Shown here: positions 8,537-17,093 of the stretch, piece after piece | Position numbering within the stretch: position 1 is the first letter of the stretch | How the letters are laid out: each line of letters opens with the position of its first letter | Assembly (NCBI RefSeq): GCF_001541095.1 | Contig: NZ_LMXH01000001.1 | Coordinates: forward strand, 1,948,842-2,012,841 | Source: Paenibacillus sp. FJAT-26967 | GTDB lineage: Bacteria; Bacillota; Bacilli; Paenibacillales; NBRC-103111 | Reading direction: 5' to 3' | Length of the DNA stretch: 64,000 nucleotides | Translations under genes and position numbers: made by a program | The notes under the pieces: generated by a model | The model's input: the letters and a program-made list of their open reading frames with translations, nothing else | Databases searched by the model: none | What the model was told of the DNA's origin: nothing

Positions 8537-9451
8537 ATGATGCGGAAACGATCTGGAATCTTTACGGGTTTGTTGATAGGGACGGCAGCCTTAATTGCCA
8601 TTATTGCTGTGTGGAACTTAACAGTTAGCCGTGCACCTCAAACTATAGCTCCCGTGAGTCCTAAACCGGCCGAGCCAGTTGGCACTAATCGGCTTTTGAC
8701 AAGTGAGAAAGTAGAAATTCTGGACTTGGCTTCCGAATTTGCCGGATACCAGGGATGCTTTCTTCTCTATGATACTTCAGAGAAAAACTACCGTACGTAT
8801 AACCCTATACAGTGTGAGAAACGGTTAACCCCAGCCTCGACTTTTAAGATTCTGAATTCACTTATCGGTCTGGAGACGGGGGCGGTTCAGAGTGTAGACA
8901 CCCTATTGCCCTGGGATGGTCATCCCTATGTGTTCCCGGCCTGGAACAGGGATCATACGATGGCCTCCGCCCTGACTAATTCCGTTACCTGGTATTATAA
9001 AAAACTGGCCATCCGGATAGGTAAGGAGCAGATGGAGCATTATGTCCGGGCAGCGAATTACGGAAACTCGGACACTTCGGGAGGAGTGGATTCTTTCTGG
9101 CTCGGCTCCTCTTTGCAGATCTCTGCATTGGAGCAGATTCATTTTATATCCAAACTGTACGAAGGCACTCTTCCGTTTTCCCCGGAAACGATGGATGGGG
9201 TTAAGAAAATGCTGATCTTAGAACAGCAGGGGGAGAATGTTCTGGCCGGCAAAACCGGCACTTGCAATGCCGGAAATTGTTACTCCGAACAGCCCCAGAA
9301 CGATAACCTCGGATGGTTCGTCGGACAGGTGCAAGCGGATGGGAAATCGTACATTTTCGCTGTCAATTTAGAGGCGGACCACAAAGCCAACGGCAGCGTA
9401 GCTAAACAAAAAGCCGTAAGCATCTTGAAGAAATTGAATCTATGGGAGTAA
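8537..9451 (+). CDS. Class D (OXA-type) beta-lactamase-like protein, first copy
   Basis: A 304-residue protein with an N-terminal membrane segment (about residues 10-28) and a class D serine hydrolase domain. Seen: ASTFK with the acylated Ser and Lys near residue 100, YGNSD, and AGKTGT. The usual SxV motif reads SVT, so its third position is altered. The domain is shared by OXA enzymes and by the BlaR1/MecR1 sensor domain, so either hydrolysis or ligand sensing is possible. No zinc-protease part is present. It is separated from the next gene by a terminator. Confidence 0.82.
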   Translation: MMRKRSGIFTGLLIGTAALIAIIAVWNLTVSRAPQTIAPVSPKPAEPVGTNRLLTSEKVEILDLASEFAGYQGCFLLYDTSEKNYRTYNPIQCEKRLTPASTFKILNSLIGLETGAVQSVDTLLPWDGHPYVFPAWNRDHTMASALTNSVTWYYKKLAIRIGKEQMEHYVRAANYGNSDTSGGVDSFWLGSSLQISALEQIHFISKLYEGTLPFSPETMDGVKKMLILEQQGENVLAGKTGTCNAGNCYSEQPQNDNLGWFVGQVQADGKSYIFAVNLEADHKANGSVAKQKAVSILKKLNLWE

Positions 9452-9498
9452 TGCGACTGCTGAATACCGCATCATTTCGCTGTTTTGTTCATTGCAAG

Positions 9499-9530
9499 AA
9501 GCTGCAGGAAACGCTGCGGCTTTTTTATTT
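9499..9530 (+). terminator. Terminator after the first class D gene
   Basis: AAGCTGCAG (9499-9507) pairs with CTGCGGCTT (9514-9522) with one mismatch and is followed by TTTTTT. Confidence 0.7.
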
Positions 9531-9570
9531 TGTAAGGATACATTTTAGAAACATCCGGTGTGCAGAAACG

Positions 9571-9587
9571 TTACACGCAGCATGTAA
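9571..9587 (+). promoter_or_regulatory. Inverted repeat TTACA-N7-TGTAA before the PBP gene
   Basis: TTACACGCAGCATGTAA is a nearly perfect palindrome in the 260-base gap before the penicillin-binding protein gene. It is a plausible operator for a repressor or for the local response regulator, which is an inference. A separate transcript for the PBP and second beta-lactamase genes fits the terminator just upstream. Confidence 0.35.
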
Positions 9588-9711
9588 GATTTAGTTGGAC
9601 TCAGGGAAAGGGAGGAGGAGTAAGAGCCGGGAGGTCATCGATCAAACCTCTATAACCGATTCGAACGAATGAAAGGATACAGCTTCTGTGAACTGGAGAT
9701 GAGTAGGAACG

Positions 9712-11706
9712 ATGTATATCAGAATCGCGGCCGTATGTCTGCTGCTCCTGTTTCCCGCCAGCATACTTGCGGGATGTGAGCAGGATCTAGCACCCGAGCA
9801 AATTTTTGAACGGTATTTAAGTGAGTGGAGGAATCAGCAATATGACAGAATGTACACTCTCTTAAGCGGCACAGCAAAGAATGTAATTACCAGAGAGGAA
9901 TTTGCAAAGAAATACAGTTCCATTTATGAAGGCATCGGGATTTCTGAGCTGTCGATTCAAATCATATCTGCGGATAAACCGGCAGGAAAAGATCTGAAAG
10001 AAGTTAAAATCCCCTTTCATGTTCAAATGAATACGATGGCAGGTCCGATCGCTTTTAAGCATGAGGCCAAACTGGTGAAAAGCAAGGGAGGAACGCAGGA
10101 CGGATGGGAAGTGGAATGGAATCCATCTCTCATTTTCCCAAGCATGGGGGAGGGGGATAAGGTCAGATACGAAACGCGGCAAGCTGTAAGAGGTGAAATC
10201 ACAGACCGTCATGGAAACGGCTTAGCAGTCAATGAAACCATGTTGCAGATCGGCCTCGTCCCCGGACAACTGGGTGATCATGCAGAGCAAACGAAGAGCA
10301 GTCTGTCGCGTAAATCCGGAATCCCTATCGGAGAGTTGAATAACAAGCTGTCTGCGGTGTGGGTTAAATCAGATTCTTTTGTCCCCCTCTTTGTAGCAGA
10401 GAAAGATGAACTGGCCGACTACAAGAAACTTCCGGGTGTTAAGTATCAGAATATAACGATAAGAACCTATCCCTATAAGGAAGCAGCGGCTCATTTGACG
10501 GGCTATATCGCACCCATTAACGAGGAAGAATTGAAGAAGAACAAGAATTACAGCTCGGATGATCGGATCGGTAAAACCGGACTGGAGCAAATTTACGAGG
10601 CACGATTAAGAGGGCAGAATGGGGCAAGGATTTTTATTGTGAATGCTGCCGGACAAGAAAAAATGACGCTTGCCAGTAAGGAAACCGTCCCCGGGGAGAA
10701 CATACAATTATCACTGGATGCGGATCTTCAGCAAACAATATACGAACAAATGAAACGGGATGCCGGGTCAGCCGCAGCTATCCATCCGCGGAGCGGAGAA
10801 GTATTGGCGCTGGTCAGCACGCCATCCTTTGATCCTAATCTTTTTGTCCGCGGTGTTCCGGCGGCTGTGTATAAGCAATGGTCGGATGACCCGGACAAGC
10901 CGCTTCTTAACCGTTTCACTAAAGGCTATTCTCCGGGTTCTGGTTTTAAACTTCTGACAGCTGCCATGGGGATAGATCAGGGGATATTAAGACCGGAGGC
11001 TACCAAGACCATTCATGGTTTGCGCTGGACCAAAGATGCCTCATGGGGTAATTATTACGTCACCCGTGTTCATGATGTGAGGGAGGTTAACTTGCAGCAG
11101 GCAATCACTTATTCCGACAATATTTATTTTGCACAGACTGCCCTTGATATGGGGAAGGAACGTTTTATGGAAATGTCAGGTGACTTTGGCATAGGAGAAA
11201 AAATTCCATTGACTTATCCATTTGAACCATCGCGGCTTTATAATAAAGAAATTTCCAACGAAATTCAGCTTGCAGATTCCGGTTACGGACAAGGTGAGGT
11301 GACGATGACTTCCCTGCATATAGCCATTATTTATTCTGCCATTGTCAATCAAGGCAATATTCATTCTCCAACACTGCTGAAAGAAGATCTAGACAAACAG
11401 AAGCTTTGGAAAAGGGCTGTAATGAAACCGGATACGGCGGAATTGTTACAGAAAATACTAATTCAGGCAGTCCAAGATCCGGCCGGAGTCGGGCATGGAG
11501 CATTTATTAAGGGCAAGCAAATTGCAGGTAAAACAGGAACATCGGAGCTGAAAAAAAGAAAAGGTGAAATTGGACAGGAAAACGGATGGTTTATAGGTTT
11601 TGATGCGGCGAATCCGGATCTTATGGTGGCTGTCATGATTGAAAATGTGAAAGAACGCGGGGGCAGCAACTATGTTACCTCTAAGGTGAAAAGTGTATTT
11701 CAGTAA
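9712..11706 (+). CDS. PBP2a/PBP3-like class B transpeptidase lipoprotein
   Basis: A 664-residue penicillin-binding protein. Order: lipoprotein-type signal with ILAGC, a MecA_N/NTF2-like domain (about 25-140), a dimerisation domain (about 155-330), and a transpeptidase domain (about 345-660). The active-site motifs are SGFK (usual form STFK), SDN and KTGT. It would crosslink peptidoglycan outside the membrane. The MecA_N domain is the mark of low-affinity enzymes such as MecA and Bacillus PBP3. Flanking class D genes and the two-component system argue for a role in beta-lactam tolerance. The methionine at 9712 is close to the lipoprotein signal, supporting the start. Confidence 0.85.
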   Translation: MYIRIAAVCLLLLFPASILAGCEQDLAPEQIFERYLSEWRNQQYDRMYTLLSGTAKNVITREEFAKKYSSIYEGIGISELSIQIISADKPAGKDLKEVKIPFHVQMNTMAGPIAFKHEAKLVKSKGGTQDGWEVEWNPSLIFPSMGEGDKVRYETRQAVRGEITDRHGNGLAVNETMLQIGLVPGQLGDHAEQTKSSLSRKSGIPIGELNNKLSAVWVKSDSFVPLFVAEKDELADYKKLPGVKYQNITIRTYPYKEAAAHLTGYIAPINEEELKKNKNYSSDDRIGKTGLEQIYEARLRGQNGARIFIVNAAGQEKMTLASKETVPGENIQLSLDADLQQTIYEQMKRDAGSAAAIHPRSGEVLALVSTPSFDPNLFVRGVPAAVYKQWSDDPDKPLLNRFTKGYSPGSGFKLLTAAMGIDQGILRPEATKTIHGLRWTKDASWGNYYVTRVHDVREVNLQQAITYSDNIYFAQTALDMGKERFMEMSGDFGIGEKIPLTYPFEPSRLYNKEISNEIQLADSGYGQGEVTMTSLHIAIIYSAIVNQGNIHSPTLLKEDLDKQKLWKRAVMKPDTAELLQKILIQAVQDPAGVGHGAFIKGKQIAGKTGTSELKKRKGEIGQENGWFIGFDAANPDLMVAVMIENVKERGGSNYVTSKVKSVFQ

Positions 11707-11756
11707 TTGAAATAGTCATGTATGGATTTGGGGAAGATGATAAGGAGGAAGCATTC

Positions 11757-12614
11757 ATGTCTAAAATAAAGGTACTGCTAGGCTGCTTGGCCGCCGTTCT
11801 GCTTGTGGCTCTTTGGGGAGGCACGTCTACAGGTTATGCTCAGAAGACCCAAATGATGAAGAATGAAAAGGAGCCCGTTTATCTTTACGAGGACCTCTCG
11901 GAGTATTTCAAAGGTTATTCCGGAACCTTTTTGCTTCTGGACATTAAAAAGAACCGGTACACGATTTATAATGAAGAGCAAAGTGAGAAAGCGGTATCTC
12001 CGGCTTCTACATTCAAGATCCCGCATGCCCTAATCGGCCTGGAAACCGGGGTTCTGCACAATGCGAATACGACTTTTAGATGGGACGGAACGGTATATCC
12101 GTTTGTGAACTGGAATGAGGACCAGACACTGGCTACATCTATAAGCAGATCGGTTATCTGGTATTTTCAAAGAGTTGCAGAACAAGTAGGCGTTAAGAAG
12201 GAACAGTACTATCTGGATGCTATTCAATATGGTAATAGAGATATTTCCGGCGGTCTTACCGAGTTCTGGCTCCAGTCTTCTCTGACCATTTCTCCTCGCG
12301 AACAGCTTGAGTTTCTGAAGAAATTTTACAGCTATAAGCTTCCGTTTGCCAAATGCAATATCGATGCGGTTAAACAGATGATTATACTGGACAAGAATAA
12401 GAAAGCAGTTCTGTCAGGTAAGACGGGTACAGGTTGGGCGGATAATGTGATAAATGGTACGCCTGTTAACGGTTGGTTTATCGGATATGTCGAAAAAAAT
12501 CACAACGTATACTTATTCGTCACTAATATTCAAGCCAGCGGCCAAGCAAGCAGTTCCAAAGCGAAAGAAATTACTCTGAAAATATTAGCCGATAAAAAGA
12601 TTTACATAAAATAA
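11757..12614 (+). CDS. Class D (OXA-type) beta-lactamase, second copy
   Basis: A 285-residue secreted protein. A signal peptide with cleavage near GYAQ is followed by the class D domain: ASTFK, SVIW in place of SxV, YGNRD, SGKTGTG and GWFIGY. ATG 11757 was chosen because AAGGAGG lies seven bases upstream; a longer frame from 11718 has no such site. It follows the PBP gene closely and is probably cotranscribed. The domain resembles the first copy, suggesting an old duplication; this one looks freely secreted while the first keeps a membrane anchor. Confidence 0.87.
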   Translation: MSKIKVLLGCLAAVLLVALWGGTSTGYAQKTQMMKNEKEPVYLYEDLSEYFKGYSGTFLLLDIKKNRYTIYNEEQSEKAVSPASTFKIPHALIGLETGVLHNANTTFRWDGTVYPFVNWNEDQTLATSISRSVIWYFQRVAEQVGVKKEQYYLDAIQYGNRDISGGLTEFWLQSSLTISPREQLEFLKKFYSYKLPFAKCNIDAVKQMIILDKNKKAVLSGKTGTGWADNVINGTPVNGWFIGYVEKNHNVYLFVTNIQASGQASSSKAKEITLKILADKKIYIK

Positions 12615-12647
12615 GGCGTTTTATAGACCCTGCTACAGCGTCATCCG

Positions 12648-12674
12648 AAACCACTGGGAAACCAGTGGTTTTTC
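12648..12674 (+). terminator. Terminator of the beta-lactam locus
   Basis: AACCACTGG and CCAGTGGTT pair perfectly around a short loop and are followed by TTTCC. Confidence 0.75.
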
Positions 12675-12775
12675 CCTGTGCGGGATAAATGGAAATACGT
12701 CCAAGTTTGGCACTATGCTCTGAGGGTTAATTTATATAGATATTCATGAAAGATTTCATGTAAGGAGTGGACACG

Positions 12776-14131
12776 ATGACAACTGAACACAATTATGATC
12801 TTATTGTAATCGGTACAGGTTCCGGAGCATCCTCCGCGGCCTCTATGTGTAATAAAGCAGGCTGGAAAGTAGCTATGGTCGACTCCCGTCCCTTTGGAGG
12901 GACTTGTGCACTTAGAGGATGTGATCCCAAAAAAGTATTAGTCGGAGCAGCCGAAATTATAGAACGGGCCCAGCGGATGAGAGGGAAAGGAATCAGCGGA
13001 GAATTTTCGATTAATTGGCCGGATTTAATGGCATTTAAACGGACGTTTACGGATCAAATGCCGGAAAGCAGTGAAAAGAGGTTTAAGGAACAAGGGATTC
13101 ATACGTTTCACGGCAAAGCTTCTTTTGTCAGTGAAGACCGGATTCAAGTGGGTGAGAATATCCTCCATGGCCGCAAGTTCTTAATTGCAGCCGGGGCCAA
13201 GCCCGCTCCTCTTCCGATCGATGGCGCTGAACATTTGACTTACAGTGACGGTTTCATGGAACTGGATGACCTGCCGAAGACACTCGTATTTATCGGCGGC
13301 GGTTATATTTCATTTGAATTCGCGCACATTGCAGCAAGAGCGGGCGCTGAAGTGCATATCATTCATAGAAGCGATAGACCTCTTGCCGGCTTTGATCCCG
13401 AACTGGTTGATTTACTCCTTCAAAAATCGGAGGAAATCGGTATCCGTCTCCATTTGAATACGGATGTGAAATCGGTCGAGAAGAAAGGCTCCGGCTATCT
13501 TGTCAAAGGGATTCGTAACGGGCAGACGGAGCAATGGGAATGCGGCTTAGTTGTTCATGGAGCCGGGAGGATTCCGGATCTGGACGGTTTGGATCTCGAT
13601 AAAGGGAAGGTCGAGCGGGATAAAAAAGGAGTTGTGGTCAACGAGTACCTTCAAAGTACCTCTAACCCCAAAGTTTATGCTGCCGGAGATGCCGCATCGA
13701 CGGACGGTCTTCCTCTAACCCCTGTGGCGAGTATGGAATCACAGGCTGCAGGGAAGAACCTGTTGAACGGCAATGAGGAGGTACCGGATTATAAGGTAAT
13801 GCCTACTGTTGTGTTCACCCTTCCCAAGCTGGCTTCTGTCGGACTATCCGAGCAACAGGCGAAAGAACTCGGTCGTCCGGTTACCATTAACAAAATGGAC
13901 ACTTCCGAATGGTACACGTATAGACGGACGAATGAAACGCATACGATGGCCAAAGTGATTATCGATAAAGAGAACGAGAAGATACTAGGTGCACATTTAA
14001 TCAGTGATGAAGCGGATGAGCTGATTAACCATTTTGCTGCGGCTATTCAGTTTAATTTAACGGTTCAAGATCTTAAGAAAATGAAATCCGCTTACCCTAC
14101 TCCTATTTCTGATTTGGGCTACATGCTGTAA
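12776..14131 (+). CDS. FAD/NAD(P) disulfide oxidoreductase
   Basis: A 451-residue flavoprotein of the glutathione reductase / dihydrolipoamide dehydrogenase / mercuric reductase superfamily. Seen: FAD-binding GTGSGASSAA near the start, the redox-active CALRGC (CxxxxC), a second dinucleotide site GGGYISFEFA, the AAGDAA FAD motif, and a C-terminal dimer domain. The usual His-Glu pair near the C-terminus is not obvious: the last residues read KKMKSAYPTPISD. The substrate disulfide is therefore uncertain. ATG 12776 follows AAGGAG with an eight-base spacer; a GTG at 12767 overlaps that site. It is a single gene between terminators. Confidence 0.85.
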   Translation: MTTEHNYDLIVIGTGSGASSAASMCNKAGWKVAMVDSRPFGGTCALRGCDPKKVLVGAAEIIERAQRMRGKGISGEFSINWPDLMAFKRTFTDQMPESSEKRFKEQGIHTFHGKASFVSEDRIQVGENILHGRKFLIAAGAKPAPLPIDGAEHLTYSDGFMELDDLPKTLVFIGGGYISFEFAHIAARAGAEVHIIHRSDRPLAGFDPELVDLLLQKSEEIGIRLHLNTDVKSVEKKGSGYLVKGIRNGQTEQWECGLVVHGAGRIPDLDGLDLDKGKVERDKKGVVVNEYLQSTSNPKVYAAGDAASTDGLPLTPVASMESQAAGKNLLNGNEEVPDYKVMPTVVFTLPKLASVGLSEQQAKELGRPVTINKMDTSEWYTYRRTNETHTMAKVIIDKENEKILGAHLISDEADELINHFAAAIQFNLTVQDLKKMKSAYPTPISDLGYML

Positions 14132-14151
14132 CCGGAAACTTAAAGAATAAC

Positions 14152-14187
14152 GGCTCTGTCGCATAAATGCGGATAGAGCCTTTTTTT
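14152..14187 (+). terminator. Terminator after the oxidoreductase gene
   Basis: GGCTCTGTCGCA and TGCGGATAGAGCC form a strong hairpin with a seven-T run. Confidence 0.85.
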
Positions 14188-14274
14188 ACAGGCAGAACAA
14201 AACAAGGAGTCATGACAAATTTCCTTCTTTTTATAGATGAAGCGATTTCATAGGACAAGTCTCTGTATTTAGAG

Positions 14275-14304
14275 TTGAATTTCGAATTGGGTTATGAGTA
14301 GAAT
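14275..14304 (+). promoter_or_regulatory. Promoter for the 97-residue protein gene
   Basis: TTGAAT (14275-14280) and TAGAAT (14299-14304) are 18 bases apart, about 90 bases before the next start. Confidence 0.5.
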
Positions 14305-14394
14305 AAGGGTATTAAATCCAGATCCTATTATTACCCGCAGTATGTCTCCATCCTTAGCAAGTCAAGTTCATCACGATGAGAGGGGCACTTTGAA

Positions 14395-14688
14395 ATGGAA
14401 TGGAATTTTTTATTTCGCGTAGATCATCTGAATCAGAAGGGGGAAGAGAGGAACTTAAAGGGATTGGTATTCACAGAAGGTAAAAATCCCCCGTCCGTTA
14501 ATGACATTCAGTCTTTCCTGAAAGAATGCGGCTTCAACGTTAAAGTAAAGGATATGAACCAACTGATCTTTATCGACGATAACCCGCAAGACCCTGTACA
14601 AATCCGTATTGTCAAAATGGGAAATGAGCAAGCGGAGCACCATGATGCGGAACTGCGCTATTTATTGGAACAATTCCGGCGCACCTAG
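14395..14688 (+). CDS. Small hypothetical protein, 97 residues
   Basis: I do not recognise this family. The 97-residue product has no signal peptide or membrane segment. It alternates strands and helices (WNFLFRVDHL, SFLKECGFNV, QLIFIDD, a charged C-terminal helix) and is fairly acidic. It has its own promoter and terminator and so looks like an expressed single-gene unit. The start at ATG 14395 has only a weak GAGGGG upstream. Confidence 0.6.
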   Translation: MEWNFLFRVDHLNQKGEERNLKGLVFTEGKNPPSVNDIQSFLKECGFNVKVKDMNQLIFIDDNPQDPVQIRIVKMGNEQAEHHDAELRYLLEQFRRT

Positions 14689-14729
14689 CGAAATTATGCA
14701 GTCATGTACAATACACATCTATTCAGGAT

Positions 14730-14770
14730 AAGCCAGTATTTTCCCGAGCGGATAAATACTGGCTTTTATT
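14730..14770 (+). terminator. Terminator after the 97-residue protein gene
   Basis: AAGCCAGTATTT and AAATACTGGCTT are perfect arms around an 11-base loop, followed by TTATT. Confidence 0.8.
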
Positions 14771-14839
14771 AGGATGAGGACAACGCGGCGTGCCGCAGAA
14801 CATTCTGATTTATTTCTGTTATAAATTTTGTTTCTCACG

Positions 14840-14869
14840 TTGAGTTGTTCCCCCTATAACGCTTATAAT
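14840..14869 (+). promoter_or_regulatory. Promoter of the ABC-F gene
   Basis: TTGAGT (14840-14845) and a perfect TATAAT (14864-14869) are 18 bases apart and about 38 bases before the start codon. The short leader leaves no room for the attenuator seen before some antibiotic-resistance ABC-F genes. Confidence 0.65.
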
Positions 14870-14906
14870 AAAACGAGTAAAAAGTATAAAAGAAAAGGTG
14901 TCATTC

Positions 14907-16463
14907 ATGAGCATATTAAATGTAGAAAGATTGAGCCACGGCTTTGGAGACCGCGCTATCTTCAATGACGTGTCCTTCCGCCTGCTCAAAGGCGAGCATA
15001 TCGGACTGATTGGCGCTAACGGAGAAGGCAAGTCCACCTTCATGAACATCATTACGGGTAAACTCCAGCCGGACGACGGCAAGATCGAGTGGTCTAAACG
15101 TATGCGTGTGGGGTATCTGGACCAGCATGCGGTGCTTAGCAAAGGCATGACTATCCGCGACGTCCTTAGAGGAGCCTTCCAATACTTGTTCGATATGGAA
15201 CAAGAGATGAACGATATGTACGCCAAAATGGGCGATGTAACTCCTGAGGAGCTTGAGCAGCTTCTGGAGGACGTCGGCACGATTCAAGATACATTGACGA
15301 ATCAAGACTTCTATATGATCGATGCCAAGATCGAAGAAACCGCACGCGGCTTGGGTCTGACCGATATCGGTCTGGATAAGGATGTTAACGATCTTAGCGG
15401 CGGACAGCGGACTAAGGTGTTGCTGGCGAAGCTGCTGCTTGAGAAGCCCGACATTCTGCTCCTCGATGAGCCGACCAACTATCTGGATGAGCAGCATATC
15501 GAGTGGCTGAGACGCTACCTCCAAGAGTACGAGAATGCGTTCATTCTAATCTCGCACGATATTCCATTCCTTAATAGCGTCATTAACCTGATTTATCATA
15601 TGGAAAATCAGGAGCTCAACCGCTATGTTGGCGATTACGACTATTTCCAGCAGGTTCATGAAATGAAGAAACAGCAGCTGGAATCGGCTTTTAAGCGTCA
15701 GCAGCAGGAAATTGCGGATCTGAAAGACTTCGTAGCACGGAACAAGGCAAGTGTTGCCACGCGTAATATGGCCATGTCCAGACAGAAAAAGCTCGACAAG
15801 ATGGATGTAATTGAACTGGCTAAGGAAAAGCCGAAGCCACAGTTCAACTTCAAAGATGCAAGAACATCCGGCAAGATGATATTCGAGGCAAAGGATCTTG
15901 TAATCGGTTATGAAGAGCCGTTATCCAGATCCCTTAACCTGCGCATGGAGCGGGGGCAGAAAATCGCGCTCGTGGGTGCTAACGGTATTGGTAAGACGAC
16001 TCTGCTTAAGAGCATCCTGGGTGAGATCAAGGCTTTGTCCGGCTCTGTGCAGCTCGGGGAGAACCTGAGCATCGGTTATTTTGAACAAGAAATGAAAGAT
16101 GCCAATTATAATACATGCATCGAAGAAGTGTGGAAAGAGTTCCCGTCCTATTCACAGTTTGAAGTGCGCGCGGCATTAGCCAAATGCGGGCTGACGACTA
16201 AGCATATCGAGAGCAAAATCGCTGTACTTAGCGGTGGTGAGAAGGCGAAAGTCCGTCTGTGCAAACTGATCAACAACGAAACGAATCTGCTCGTGCTTGA
16301 TGAGCCGACGAACCACTTGGATGTAGATGCTAAAGACGAGCTCAAACGTGCTCTTAAAGCATACAAGGGCAGTATCCTTCTGATTTCTCACGAACCTGAT
16401 TTTTATCGTGATGTCGTTACAGAAACATGGAACTGTGAATCCTGGACGACAAAAGTATTCTAA
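14907..16463 (+). CDS. ABC-F family ATPase
   Basis: A 518-residue protein with two ATP-binding cassettes and no membrane segments. Domain 1: Walker A GANGEGKST, signature LSGGQ and Walker B LLLDEPTNYLD. Then comes a charged linker of about 80 residues (interdomain arm). Domain 2: Walker A GANGIGKTT, signature LSGGE and LVLDEPTNHLD. ABC-F proteins act on the ribosome, either as housekeeping translation factors or by displacing antibiotics. The plain promoter and short leader favour a housekeeping YfmM/YkpA-like role. ATG 14907 was chosen over GTG 14898. Confidence 0.88.
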   Translation: MSILNVERLSHGFGDRAIFNDVSFRLLKGEHIGLIGANGEGKSTFMNIITGKLQPDDGKIEWSKRMRVGYLDQHAVLSKGMTIRDVLRGAFQYLFDMEQEMNDMYAKMGDVTPEELEQLLEDVGTIQDTLTNQDFYMIDAKIEETARGLGLTDIGLDKDVNDLSGGQRTKVLLAKLLLEKPDILLLDEPTNYLDEQHIEWLRRYLQEYENAFILISHDIPFLNSVINLIYHMENQELNRYVGDYDYFQQVHEMKKQQLESAFKRQQQEIADLKDFVARNKASVATRNMAMSRQKKLDKMDVIELAKEKPKPQFNFKDARTSGKMIFEAKDLVIGYEEPLSRSLNLRMERGQKIALVGANGIGKTTLLKSILGEIKALSGSVQLGENLSIGYFEQEMKDANYNTCIEEVWKEFPSYSQFEVRAALAKCGLTTKHIESKIAVLSGGEKAKVRLCKLINNETNLLVLDEPTNHLDVDAKDELKRALKAYKGSILLISHEPDFYRDVVTETWNCESWTTKVF

Positions 16464-16474
16464 AGAAGTTCTGC

Positions 16475-16512
16475 AAGCCTGTCCGGCCTTATCGGCCGGA
16501 TAGGCTTTTTTA
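16475..16512 (+). terminator. Terminator after the ABC-F gene
   Basis: AAGCCTGTCCGGCC pairs with GGCCGGATAGGCTT with one mismatch, followed by TTTTTT. Confidence 0.85.
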
Positions 16513-16575
16513 TTAACGAAAAAAGCATGACTGCCTTGTCCTTGCGGGACATTGGCAGTCATGCTTACCGGGTAC

Positions 16576-16968
16576 TTATTTGGTTTCTTCATAATCTTCG
16601 TAGAACCATAAGGGATCGTCGCAATCCTCTTCGCCATTATAATTGATGAGGATCTCATCACCGGCGGCTATGTCCGTATATGCAAAAAAGTCTACGGTAT
16701 GGTTATCGAAGTTAAGATCATAAGTGGCATTTGGGGTATAGGAGTGATTAAACAGCATCCCGTAGCCTAACAGAAGAGCCGTATGGTTAGCTCCATATTC
16801 GAACATGTAATCCGCAAGCAAAGTCTTTTCTATATGAACATGTTGTTCATTAGGGTAGGGAATGACTGGCGCTTCATGAATGAGCTCCCCCTTGGCTATA
16901 TCCCGTGTTGCAAAAACTCCTCGGTTGAACTCGCCATCGCTAAGCTTGGATGCCTTAATTTCAATCAT
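16576..16968 (-). CDS. SET domain protein
   Basis: A 130-residue protein that is almost entirely a SET domain: N-terminal RGVFATRDIAKGE, the catalytic-core FNHSYTPNA (NHS motif) and GDEILINY. SET domains use S-adenosylmethionine to methylate protein lysines. The bacterial target is unknown. It lacks pre-SET and post-SET cysteine clusters. The start at 16968 has AGGAG on the minus strand. It is a single gene, convergent with the ABC-F gene. Confidence 0.82.
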   Translation of the reverse strand: MIEIKASKLSDGEFNRGVFATRDIAKGELIHEAPVIPYPNEQHVHIEKTLLADYMFEYGANHTALLLGYGMLFNHSYTPNATYDLNFDNHTVDFFAYTDIAAGDEILINYNGEEDCDDPLWFYEDYEETK

Positions 16969-17093
16969 GTTTATCTCCTATGTGTTCATTAGTTTTATAA
17001 GTCTGTTCTCATTAAAGGATACCGGTCAAAATAATTATTATATCTTACCGTTAATATTTTGGCAAGAACAGGTGCGATTATACAACCGTTGGG

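Noticed and set aside
14907-16463. ABC-F gene as a drug-inducible resistance gene
   Set aside because: Promoter to start is only about 38 bases, leaving no attenuator or leader peptide; it looks like a housekeeping ABC-F.
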